Positions 1 through 11,226 of a stretch of DNA of 64,000 nt are shown piece by piece. Source of the DNA: Eutypella sp. D-1 (taxonomy: Eukaryota > Ascomycota > Sordariomycetes > Xylariales > Diatrypaceae); assembly GCA_023313575.1 (NCBI GenBank), contig JAJTTP010000003.1:1-64000 (forward strand), in the 5' to 3' direction. The stretch's first letter is position 1, and each line of letters opens with the position of its first letter. The notes beneath the pieces were generated by a model that made no database searches, was not told where the DNA came from, and saw nothing but the letters and a program-made list of their open reading frames with translations. The position numbers and the translations under genes are program-made.

Positions 1-290
1 ACCGCCTGCCTATCCGGGACAGCTACTTAAGTTCCGTGACCCCTGGCCCGTACCTGTCAGTCGCCCGTCCCAATTCAATTGGCTTTTAGGAAGGCTACAA
101 GCCAATCTACAAGCCAATGTGGCATTGAGCTCGAAGAACTTAAATTTACCCTACCCAAGCACATCCTTAGTTAATACCTACCTAGATACTCTACACTGCG
201 AAAGTTATCAGGCGCGTCATCGAACCGTTTCCCCATCAACCCAATCAAGGACACGATATTAGAATTATTAAGAAACGAATCCACACAAAG

Positions 291-1162
<872 letters not shown>

Positions 1163-1635
1163 TGGGTGGATCTCTCTTGCCCCCTTCCTCCCCTCCCCCG
1201 GCGGCTTCTTCGTTCGTCAGTCCTCTTTGCGATATTGCGCGCTCACATCGGCGTTTAGGGGGGCGTGTCGTGTGGAACTTAGTCGGGGGTTCGTTTGTAG
1301 TGAAGAAAAAAGAAGAGAGAAATATTTATTTGTTTGATTGGCGTATGGTGTTTGTCGGTCTCGGGAAAGGACGTGGACAAATCTCTCTTGCTTCTATGTA
1401 CACAGCCAGCATTACAAGTGGATTCTAGATATCTACCATTACGGACTTCATTATTACTGCTGCCGGTAAATTGAGCTTTGAAATCTAAGACCGGCTGGGC
1501 ATTCGCGATGAGAACGCACGGAGCGTTTCTAATTGCCTTGTTTCTTCTATGTAGTTACTTCATGTTCCCCCCCCCCCCCCCTTCTCGATCCACCGCTCAA
1601 GATGATTGTCCGCCCACCTCACCTTTTGAAATTCA
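1163..1635. other. Convergent 3' intergenic region
   Basis: Lies between the 3' ends of CFIm25 and the YjbQ-family gene. It must hold both 3' UTRs and polyadenylation regions. It includes a T/A-rich stretch near 1310-1330 and a poly-C run at 1567-1581. No coding signal seen. Confidence 0.7.
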
Positions 1636-2371
1636 TCATGCCTTCTCGCCCTGGATAGTCGCCACGACCCGGCGCGTGTGCCGCGCCGCCCGGAACTCGA
1701 GGTACCAGATACCCTGCCACGTGCCCGTCGCGAGCTTGCCGTCCTTGATCGGGATGGTGACGCTCGCGCCGATCAGGGCGCTCTTGATGTGCGCCTGCGG
1801 GTTTGGCAAAGGTGTCAGTCAGTTAATCAAATCATCAGGTAGGTTGGTTAATTAGCCCAACGAAAAACTCCATGCGGGCCTGCCCCTCTCTCTCCGCTCC
1901 CGCCGTCGGCCTTTGGGTCCTATTTTCGATCGCTGTCCCCGAGTTTCATTGGCGGCCCCCGCAATCGTGGGCTGGTTCTGGGCTTATGTAGATAGACCCT
2001 TGCACTCCCGGCAAAGGAGCGAAGACACGAAAAAGAAGAGAGAGAGAGAGAGATGGGGAGAAAGAAAATGCAAAAGGGAACAAACCTACCGGCATATCAT
2101 CAGGCCCCTCAGCGCTATGGCGGTAGAGCTCCTCGCCGCGGGGGCCCTCGGCGGGGGCGATGCGATCGAGGGCGTCGCTCATGTCGGCGCGGACGTCGTC
2201 GTCCCAGTTCTCGTTGAGGCTCAGCGCGCAGCTCGTGTGCTGCACGAACAGGTTCAGCAAGCCGACCCGGTACTCCCGGATCTCCGGCACCTCCCGCGCC
2301 ACGTGGTCCGTCACCAGGTACGACCCCCGCGATCGCGCCGGCAGCGTGAATTGCTTCTGGAACCAGGACAT
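1636..2371 (-). CDS. YjbQ/UPF0047 family protein
   Basis: Two exons on the minus strand, 2371-2090 and 1794-1636, about 146 aa. The 295-bp intron runs from a GTAGGT donor to a CTGCAG-like acceptor, phase 0. The protein begins MSWFQKQFTLPARSRGSYLV, contains LLNLFVQHTSCALSLNENWD and ADMSDALDRIAP, and ends with the family signature ALIGASVTIPI..GKLATGTWQGIWYLEFR. These are hallmarks of YjbQ/UPF0047 proteins, small trimeric enzymes; bacterial members have weak thiamine-phosphate synthase activity, and the role in fungi is unknown. The start chosen (2371) matches the conserved family N-terminus. The frame is open upstream to an ATG at 2530, which would add 53 residues rich in hydrophobic and Ser/Thr residues; this could be a targeting extension or simply 5' UTR. 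The exon 2 part is unmistakable even though it is very short. Confidence 0.88.
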
Positions 2372-2530
2372 CGTTGTCGTTGGGGCGGTTGCGTCTTGTT
2401 GTTCGACGACCGTGTTGTGTGGTGAGGTGGTGGGTGAGGATGAGAAAAGTAGCGATAGTGGTAGCGTTGCGAGGTAGTGGAATGCGCTGGGGAAGAATGC
2501 CACGAGGAGTAGTGTGGTCGATGACGGCAT

Positions 2531-3061
2531 AGCTAGCTACCTTAGATAAGTACTTCTGGGTATATATATTTCTTAGTGTGGGTTTTATTGTAATTGGAGT
2601 TGTGGTGGGGTTCGGTGGGTTACAGGTATGGATGTCAGTTTTTGTATTCCAGCTAACTACACTGCGAAGAGGTCGGGTATTTATTTTTATTTATACATGC
2701 CCAGGTTGATTACACGCATCATAGTCCCGAGATGTCTCATACTGTCTGTGAGATAGTGGCTTAATGTACCTATATACCTGCTTTGTACGTAAGGTAGTAC
2801 CTACCCAAGCTGCAACACTACGCGGCTTCCCAGCAACAAAGGCAAAGGACCAAAAGCGACAATAAGTTTATGGACTTTTGGCCATAACTATTATCTAGCC
2901 TATTTCTTTTTATCTCGGGGGGGGGGGGGGAGGGGGGAGGTTTGAAAAGCCAGTTTGAACCATTTTTGAATTACATATATACACGGTAGACTAGCTTCTA
3001 TGCCTGTCCGAATCCCCCCGGGATAAGCTGGTATCACCTTTGACGGTTCCAAACTCAGTCT
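2531..3061. other. Intergenic region between YjbQ promoter and NDUFS6 3' end
   Basis: AT-rich spacer of about 530 bp holding the upstream region of the YjbQ-family gene (TATATATATT near 2558-2570) and the 3' side of NDUFS6. A poly-G run occurs at 2917-2930. No ORF of interest. Confidence 0.6.
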
Positions 3062-3832
3062 CTAGGCCAGAGGATAAGAGGTCTGCGGTAGTGATTCTAG
3101 GTGTTTCCGGTTGTGCTCATTGGCCTAAGAGGCACACATGTTAGTTATATGTCTCGCATATACATGACATGCCGCCGTCTCTAGCATTATAGTATTCCTG
3201 AAAGCGCGGGGGGGGGGGGGGGGGGGGCCAAGAAGGGATTCACTCACAAATGGAAGTCCGCAGTAGCCACACGTAGCGATCTCTGGCTTATCCGTGTTGA
3301 TATAGATCCTGGGGTGTCCGGCAGGGCCGCCGCCACCGTCACAGGCCACCACCTGTTCGTGAGTCCATCGGACAGGTTGTCTATGAATGAGCTCGATCGC
3401 CGCCATGGGTTGGGGCTATATCATATCACACATGGTGTTAGCATGACGAGTGGATATGGAACTAGTACTAGTATACCAGCAGAATAAGAAAAGAAAAAGT
3501 AAAGTGAAAGTTGCCATGCGTACCTGGAGGCTGAAATCGGTCTGTTCAAATCTCGGACCCTGCATGGCAGTGGCTCTGGGCAGCTGACTCCGCGACCAGA
3601 TCTCCTTCCTGTTGGGAGCCTGCGTCAGGCCTCTCGCCTCGTTCTCGGCGAGCCCCAGCGAGTCCTCCTCCCTCTTGAGCTCGGGCGTCGTCTCGGCCTT
3701 CTTCGGACTCGGGGTGTGGCCGCCGTCGTAGAGCCGGGCCGTGGTCGCCAGGGTTCGCTGGGCCATCGTCGTCGTCGTGCATGTTCGCTGCGGCAGCTGC
3801 AGCGCCGTTCGGAAGGTCGCGCGGGAAAGCAT
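3062..3832 (-). CDS. NDUFS6: NADH:ubiquinone oxidoreductase 13-kDa zinc-finger subunit (complex I, NDUFS6-type)
   Basis: Three exons, 3832-3524, 3415-3248 and 3124-3062, giving 179 aa. Introns are 108 bp (GTACGC...TATAG) and 123 bp (GTGAGT...TTAG), both phase 0. The N-terminus ([20 protein letters not shown]) is Arg/Ser/Thr-rich and looks like a mitochondrial presequence. The C-terminal part carries the zinc ligands of the CHCC family as C-x8-H-x14-C-x2-C ([12 protein letters not shown] ... [10 protein letters not shown]). The last exon supplies [20 protein letters not shown], the typical end of fungal members. In the known complex this subunit is in the matrix arm and is needed for late N-module assembly. 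The third exon is only 63 nt and would be missed without splicing; the intron before it contains a 20-nt C run (in the sense direction). Its promoter is shared with the divergent MPP6 gene. Confidence 0.93.
3208..3227. repeat. Poly-G tract (20 G) inside NDUFS6 intron 2
   Basis: Uninterrupted run of about 20 G on the plus strand (poly-C in the transcript), about 80 nt before the 3' splice site of the second NDUFS6 intron. Confidence 0.9.
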
Positions 3833-4502
3833 TATGCTGTGCTGTCGTCGACCAAACTACCGCTTTCTAGGACGAATGCCCGATTTCCCTCGTGATAGTG
3901 GAGGATTGCAGTTCGTTGTTGGCCTGTTTGCGTCGGTTTAGTCGGTTTTTGTGAACTTTGGATTGGTTTCTCGAGATTGGATATCTAGAAAGGTTGATTG
4001 GTGAGGCCCGGGACAGACATGAGCGATTAGTGGATTTAAGGAAGGATCCTTGGCAGCTTAAGCCTTAGGTAACTTCGTACCTGTAGTGTAGTGACCTTGA
4101 GAGCTTCACCAGCAAATTGTATTAAGTAAGCTTGACCCACGTATGGGTAATAGGAATCAGGCCCTATCTGACTTAGTGGAATGAGGACGACCCACTAAAA
4201 TTTCAAAGTCAATCAATGCAATTACTGAAGTACTTTCTTCATAGCTCGTTCGTCACTTTCCAAAGGTTTTGCATCCGCTGGGCACATTTCATTCAGGACT
4301 TTCCTAACTTCAACAACATTCATATCGCGCAAAAGTTCTTCATATTTGTGTATGCACTTTGGGCTTACATCGATCTTGTTGAACTCGTATCGTTCCATCC
4401 GTGGCCGGTCGCAACCATTAACATTCATTAATTTTCTTTTTGCATTCGATATCAATAACACAGTATCAGGAAATTCCGAGTTCCCTTAAATCGCGTCGCA
4501 TC
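3833..4502. promoter_or_regulatory. Divergent NDUFS6/MPP6 promoter region
   Basis: 670 bp between two divergent start codons (3832 minus, 4503 plus), so both promoters must lie here. The minus strand at 4428-4222 holds a 68-aa ORF beginning MNVNGCDRPRMERYEFNKID; it has a protein-like charged composition, but nothing in it is recognised and it overlaps the presumed MPP6 leader. I saw no defined binding sites. Confidence 0.5.
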
Positions 4503-5427
4503 ATGGCGTCGCAAACCCCCCCGAAAGCCATGTCTTCTAGGCTACTGACTATGAAGTTCATGCAACGGGCAGCTGCCACTTCGACCGCCTCATCCCCGAC
4601 TACTCCTCAGTCCGAAGAAAAGTCTTCGAAACGACGGAAGACTTCCCATAGTCCAGCCATACAACAGACCATCGATGCTCTTGTCGACGAAGCCGCGGTT
4701 AAGAAGGCTATCGCTGACGAGGAGAGAAAACGCGAGGAGGCTCTCGTACGAAATGCAGCAGAGTCTGGAGATGCGCGTTGGGTTCTCAACACCACCGAAC
4801 AGACTGGTGGTGCTACAAGGAACAACAAAGTGCAGACCCCTTTTAACGTGGTCCAGGTTGGTTTTGCTCAGATCGATTCTCCCGATCATGCGGATGAGCA
4901 GGAAACACTTCCCGACCCATCACAACCTTCGTCCCAACATGTTTGGAGATATAACATGGATAGAAAAGAGGCATGTACATTCGAGGCTACAGTTCCGCTG
5001 ACACTAAAAAGTCAAATAACTTACACTGTCACAGGCACGGAGTAACAGAGAGTCAGAAAATGACGAGTCCGACTCGGACTCAACTTCAGATTCCGATTCT
5101 GATGAATCCTCACAGGTAAATGGAAGGGGCCGCCAGTCTTACGGCTCTGATGCCAGAAAACCCTCACAGTCAAATCGAGCAGGCGAAATCCGGAAAGCTC
5201 TACAAGGCAAGAGAAGTGCAGAAAGCGAGAGAGCCACACAGTTTGCAGAGAAGAGGAGGAAGAAAGAAGTGAAATTGAATAAGCCCAAAGCCGGCGCCGG
5301 CCTGAGCTCCATATCCAGCGGCGGTGGCTCCACAAGGAACGCATCGACGATCATCTGCCACCGGTGTCAGAAACCTGGGCATAAAGCCGTCGACTGTAAG
5401 GGCCCTGCTAGATCAACGACCAAGTAA
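4503..5427 (+). CDS. MPP6: M-phase phosphoprotein 6 (MPP6)-like nuclear exosome cofactor with C-terminal zinc knuckle
   Basis: Predicted 286 aa. Exon 1 (4503-4970) begins MASQTPPKAMSSRLLTMKFMQRAA; the segment SSRLLTMKFMQRA is the conserved N-terminal MPP6 motif that in yeast and human binds the exosome. Further on is a Lys/Arg/Ser-rich segment and the HVWRYNMDRKE block. Exon 2 (5035-5427) encodes an acidic Ser/Asp tract, a basic KRRKKEVKLNKPKAG stretch and, near the end (residues about 264-277), CHRCQKPGHKAVDC, a perfect C-x2-C-x4-H-x4-C zinc knuckle. The exon junction is uncertain: no GT donor near the exon 1 end gives an open frame except a poor GTTTGG at 4941, while GAG|GCATGT at 4971 with acceptor CACAG at 5034 (64-bp GC-AG intron, CTGAC branch point near 4998) keeps the frame. 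The start is the ATG that directly precedes the conserved block; an upstream in-frame ATG at 4440 is possible. Confidence 0.8.
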
Positions 5428-8225
5428 ACTCGAAGGCCTACCATCGACATCTTGTGAACTCCGGTGGGGCTCTACTTTCGCTATCCAAGTTCGTAGACTA
5501 GGGTGACGATTGAGAGAGTGTGTCGACCGTTCTATCCACATTGGCGAACCAGGTGTCTCTCTGGCATCCTCGCGCTCTCTAATATTACTTCATGTTCAGC
5601 CCTTGGGGTATGACCGCACAGCTCGTGTTTCAACAAGCGAAAGAACTGGCCGTGTGGGAGACCTGTCCAAGAGCAGCCCGCCGTGTTCGAACGCTGAAGT
5701 TGCCTTATTCTCCAGGCATGGAAAGGATAGAGTGGTGATAAAATAATGTCTGGTCGTTGTGTGGAGCAAGACACAGCATATGCAGCGCCTACGGGCGGGA
5801 TTGCCTGACAAACGCAATGAGCGACCGGATTATTTTTCACGATCGGCCACGGCCCGAACCATAGAAGATGTTGCGGTTCCCACAGGAACGGATCCGAGCC
5901 AAGAGTTGACGTGTCTGAGGCAGCTGGTCCGACAACAACACCAGACCATGTTGCAGAGCGCTCAAATGCGATCACCTACCACGAGTAGACGGCTGGATGT
6001 GTAGCTGCAGACTGTCAAGACCGACTTAGCCGCGGGCAGACAATTGTAATACCCGGCACGTTAGCTAGAAGGCACTGACGCCGTGCCTGAGAACGTGTGA
6101 AGCACCTGCAGCGTAACCACGAACAGATGGTATAGTATAACCCACAATCGTGGTCGAGTCGATTCAAAGGCCTAGATATTCCACATACACACACACACAT
6201 CTGTCACGGCCCGCAGATGCAACGTCGGATAGTTTATGAAAGAAGATGACCTTTTTCTGCATCGTTTCCGTTCTAGTATAACGCGAGTAACGTAAAGTTA
6301 ACCATCGTCAAGCCATGCAAGCTGGCGAGACTAGCAGCAGAGCAACGATACGATCCGTCCAAGTTGCACAAAGTGCCACTGCCGTCCAACTGGGTATTCT
6401 CCACACATGAGATCTGTTCCCGCCTCTCTAAACTCCTTATGGTCCCCTATCGTTGCCTTGGACTTCGCTGGCTTAAGCATAGCGCATATACAGTCTGTTT
6501 TGTCGATGCCAAACGGCTAGGGACCACATAATCCGAAAGGGGGTCAGAAACTTCCGCCATTCCTAGTGGCCATGCGGCATTGTGGCCAGACTTCCGGTGA
6601 TATGAAGCCCTTTAACGTTCTTAGAATCCTGCACTGCACGCCACTTTTCAACATAGGCGGACCAACTACGTCTGCACATCAGCGGTCCATGTATCCCTAG
6701 ACGAGAGACGCTTTCCGGCACACGCTCCTTGAAGGCACAAATGAGAATTCGACGAGCAAGGAGAAAATGCGATGCTCTAATGCCGTGTCATGCATCGGCC
6801 ACCTGTCATATTGGGCTGCTATGGAAGCTGCATGGTTAGTCCGATGCAGGTTGGTCGTTGGGGCCGAGGGGGGAAGATTTGCAGAGAACCTCTATTTGCT
6901 ACTTCACTGGCGGCTATTATGTTGTTGACGCGGCCTCTTCGGGCAAGATCGCGATGCGTTTTAAGTCGTACCCACATTCGGCCTTTCCATGTCCATCATT
7001 TACAACTGTCCCGGGGGTCCCTCTGCTCACTCTCTCCATGGGGTTCTTCTGCGTCGGTACCCTCACTAGATCGATGCACCCCTGCCGAGATTACTGAGAT
7101 AAGACCTACATCGCTACACAGATTAACTTCTGAGCACTGAACGGGGACGATGCGGTGACCCGGAATCGTCCCAGGCGCTAGAGATACGTCCCCGAGGGAT
7201 GAGCCGGTGAGATGGAGAACCCGGAACGTAGCAAGTCGGGGTTACTTCCGTCACTATATAGGTTCCGCCCAATGCAATGTTGGATCACAAAAAGGCGACG
7301 TGGGGCTGATTGGGCGTCAGCCGGCATGCGGGGGTAAATGTGACTTTAGTCAGCGGTGAACTATCACCGGCTTGGTAAGAAGTCACGCCTGGTCCGACTT
7401 CTCACGAAAGACTGGCGGTCTGAAACCGCCTTGAAACTTCTTCACCTCTTCTTCCTACTAAGAATTGATAGGAGTCCGCGACTCCTAGCGCGAAGAGGGG
7501 GGAAGACCGGCAGTCTCTGCCGGCCAGAGTTACCTATTATAACATATCTAGCCTAGGGAGGAAAGGAAAGGGGTGGGTAGGATATATGTGGAGGACTAAA
7601 CGGTAGACGAGCCTTAGCATGACCGCTATATTGTTCTGAATGATGCTTATGTGTTCCCCTCTTCCAATGTTATACCAAAAGGTCGCAATGTCCGCCGACT
7701 CGTCCGAGTCTGGCTTCCACATCGCCACCAAATGTTGATCTCGATAATAATGAAATTCCACATGTGGCAGAGTAGCGGCTTCTGTTGCCGTATTTGATTT
7801 TACATTCCTCCAGTCCAGTGAGAAGTAGACATCGACGAATGATGATACCCAAAACTCTTTTTTTAAAGAGAACCCAGGACGGGAAGCCCCTCAAATGGCC
7901 GTTTATCTCGAGTTACACATTCACCTGTAAGCTTCTCGACGGTTCTGACTCCAAAATAAAAAGACATGGATGGGGCCTCCTCGATCGGAATGGGGAAAAT
8001 CTGGCTTGTTCAACTTTGTGACGCAACAGGCGCTGCGCTTGAAAATTAAATTAAATAAAAAAGCAAATCAATGGATATAAGGAACCCCCTCCAGGCACCC
8101 CCCCTTCCCCAACCCAAACCCGAAATGCCTATATATCTTTTAGAACGCAAACTTGAACTTGTGTGCCCTAAGCGCCGGTATATGAATTTCGTCCCCCCCC
8201 ACATTCCAGAGCCAAGCCATTACTG

Positions 8226-8251
8226 CCCAGCCAGCCAGCCAGCCAGCCAGC
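8226..8251. repeat. (CCAG)n microsatellite
   Basis: About six tandem CCAG units. Confidence 0.9.
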
Positions 8252-9995
8252 CCTGACAGCCTGGGATAATTAGAGGGAGGGTCAAGGTACCCACGCAGTA
8301 GCAGCGCAGTGCAGCGCAGCGTAGCATTGGTATGTCCTATCCATGGAATACGTGCCCAATCTGGCCGACAGAAGTTCCATTAAACAGCCGAAGTGATATC
8401 GGTGCGATGTTGTGGGTATTGATTGTCCTACTTCTTCTCTCTTTTTCTTTTCTTTCGTTGTCTCGTTTGGTCTAGCTAAGTATTAGATGTCCTACTCAGC
8501 CCCTATCTATGCGTACGGGGGGCACCCTGAAGGCTCGAAAAGGCCCCTTTTTTAGTATACAATTTTGCCAGTGTTTTTTCTACCTCCCTTCCCAACTGTT
8601 GTCGGGCGATACAATGCGATGATCCCCGAGTCTCCTAGGTTTGGTGGGGATGCTTTGCGGAGCTACAGAAATCGAAATCCAGACCATCTGACCGACTTAA
8701 TTACATACATACAGGCTGAGATCTAAACTTCTGTCTTCCATTTCACCACGATATATCCGTATATGCCACTTATTATAGTATAATTGAACATAACTTACCC
8801 TGGTTATAGCGCTGGCTGCAGACCGCCAGCTATGGACCGGCCAGATCAGTATTTTGTCTGGAATTTGTTTGCTCGGATAACAATCGCCTCCATTAACCCC
8901 CCAAGAGGACTGGCCACGGGCCCTCCGGCTTCTTCCAGCAGTCTCGACGACCCCCCTCCTTGCCGCGATCCGCATCAAATCCACACACTCGGTAACGAGT
9001 AGCAGCCCAGCAATCCCCGACGTACCTAGCTGCCGGGTCCCTCGTGCTTCGCGCGAAACCGGCAGAGGGAGAGAGGCTTACCGATCGTTGCCTGCCAGGG
9101 CCATATATCCCTTGACTTTTCCAAATCTGAATATGAATCTAAATATCGATCTGACGTATCCAGCCGCCAACAGTTGATTGGCTCTCCGTATTATCGGTAC
9201 ATATATAGATTGCCTCTACCCACTACCCACCCCATTTGCCTATGCCTCTATCCATACCCCAGAGTAGACGGTGACCATGCCGATGTTTGATGTTTGACGA
9301 CTAACTAGCGAGACTCGCACGCGTCGCCGTCAAGCTAACAGTTTAATTTACCTATTACCAACATTCTTCGTACTTCGTATCCCTCGAGGCAGCAGCCTCC
9401 CATAATCACAATTGATGATGCAAGGCGTGTGCATAGTATGTGAGCTAGCTGAGTATCCTCGAACCCCCAGCTGAGCCTACCCTGCCACTTTTCGCTGCAC
9501 ACCGGGCACATACACGTCGCATGTAAACGTAACCAGGGGGGTAAACTTAACGAGTCCCCGCAGGGCAGGATCTTACATATGGGATAGATTACATATCGTA
9601 AGTAGTTTAGTGAGCATTTCAGCTGAGGGGTTTCAAGAACGTAGAAGTTTGGACTAACGACCTCTCACCTCACCAGCACCTGACTAGACGGCTAGCTTTA
9701 GGCTAGATGCTCTATAGAGAACTAGTCAGCGGCTGTTGGCTTCCTGGTATACCTGATTGATAAAGCAGGGACAGCTCCGACGGTCTATAATAAAGACTCT
9801 TCTAAGCTGAGACATCAGCACGGTTGCCACCACATGCAATATTCGTTGTAAGCTGAGGCTCTGCCTGTAGCTGCGATCATACCGCAGGCAGACTCCCGTC
9901 TACGTGGTCACGTTTTTGATCTATAATCCCTGAACACTACGCTAAGTGGCTGGTCTCTTTTTTCCGTTTCGTTTTGTTCTGTTTCATTTCTTTAC

Positions 9996-10020
9996 GTTTC
10001 GTTTCGTTTCGTTTCGTTTC
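9996..10020. repeat. (GTTTC)5 microsatellite
   Basis: Five perfect GTTTC units, preceded from about 9957 by degenerate GTTTT/GTTTC units. Confidence 0.9.
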
Positions 10021-11226
10021 GTCTAACGCACCACCAATTGTTCATGCAGGTCTTCTTCTTCCCAACCTAGCTTTAGTCCAATAATATAACAATATATAAT
10101 CTACCTTGTATTGAAACTGCCACTCAGCAGCAATAACTCATGACCACTTTTGTCTAGGACTTTCTTCTCCCATTCACTGATTTGATCCCCGCGTCATCGG
10201 TGTGACTGGTTACTTGCACATGTCACTATAAACTCTCGTGCCTTGCTGCTTGCTTTTGTACCCGTCATACCTGGATAGTAGTAACAAGCAAGTCCAAGTG
10301 CCGCCGGAATATCAAGCCGGGCGAGATCATCCGCAAGTCCGCACGTCCGCCGGCTGTTTGGTTGCCGTCCCTTGAGAACTATATATTGAGAACCCTTTCG
10401 ACCAGGAAAAATATATAAAACAGTGGCCCGTCATCTCATCTCAACTAATTTCGTACTAAAGGAACCAACTTATCCAAACTCAACAAAACATTAAAAGTAC
10501 ACAGTAGCCTCTTCATTACCTAACTAGGTTAATCCACGAAGAAAGAGAGCCAGAAAGGAAAAATTAGCGGACGAAGAAGGATTTCGGAAAGCAAGCAGCA
10601 GGTGCCCCCCAAACTCTCTGGCTCCCCCATAAACCCCCCTATTAGTTGGCTCTTCCAGCGTGCTCCATCCCGATCTCCTGGCACTTCGGGGTTGCCCAAG
10701 TATTATTGCGTTAGCGTCTCCACTCTTATAGTCAACGCTATCGCTATTGCGTCTTTACCGTCCCATCTTTTAATTCTTTTTCAACTCCTCTTGTCCATCC
10801 CATACTATATTCGCCTTGTCCGCCTATTCTCTGCACCGGTTTAGTTACTGTACTGTAGGTAAACCCCACTGTTTCATTTGACGCTCTCACGCTTGTTACG
10901 TTCTCCGAATCAGAGTGGCAAGACTGGCAAGATTAGCGACTCGAGTCCCCGCCAGCCCGTCAAACCCGTCAAATCCAGTTAATCCGCCTATTCTTCATCA
11001 CACAAGCCACCCGCTGGCCACCCTGTATCTTCTTGTACATACTTACTTATACCTCCTTCCTAGGTAGCCTTTAACAACTTTTGAATCTTAAGTAGTCTGG
11101 CCCAAAAGTGAAAAGGGAAAAAAGAGAAAAGCCATTTTCTTCGATTTTACACTTTTACCGCCCATTCTTCGTCGCCAACGAGTAACGTCTTGCTATATCC
11201 TTTTTGTCTTCTTCTGACAGTCTATC

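Larger units (their letters stand above)
5428..11226. other. 5.8-kb intergenic region without a convincing gene
   Basis: I examined both strands. ORFs are all short (60-147 aa), overlap on both strands and contain no recognised motif. A few stretches read as weakly protein-like (5859-6004 plus, ending SRRLDV; 7785-8021 plus) and could be decayed coding relics. Simple repeats include CCAG units near 8226-8251 and GTTTC units at 9996-10020. A TATATAAAA sequence at 10412-10420, followed by pyrimidine-rich sequence, could be the core promoter of the STE23-like gene, which would give a leader of about 800 nt or an unspliced 5' UTR intron. Confidence 0.55.

Noticed and set aside
4222..4461. Minus-strand 68-79 aa ORF with charged, protein-like composition
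   Set aside because: No family recognised; it sits in the NDUFS6/MPP6 divergent promoter and overlaps the MPP6 leader.
5510..8021. Scattered 60-147 aa ORFs in the 5.8-kb intergenic region
   Set aside because: They overlap on both strands and change frame often; possible decayed coding relics but nothing identifiable.
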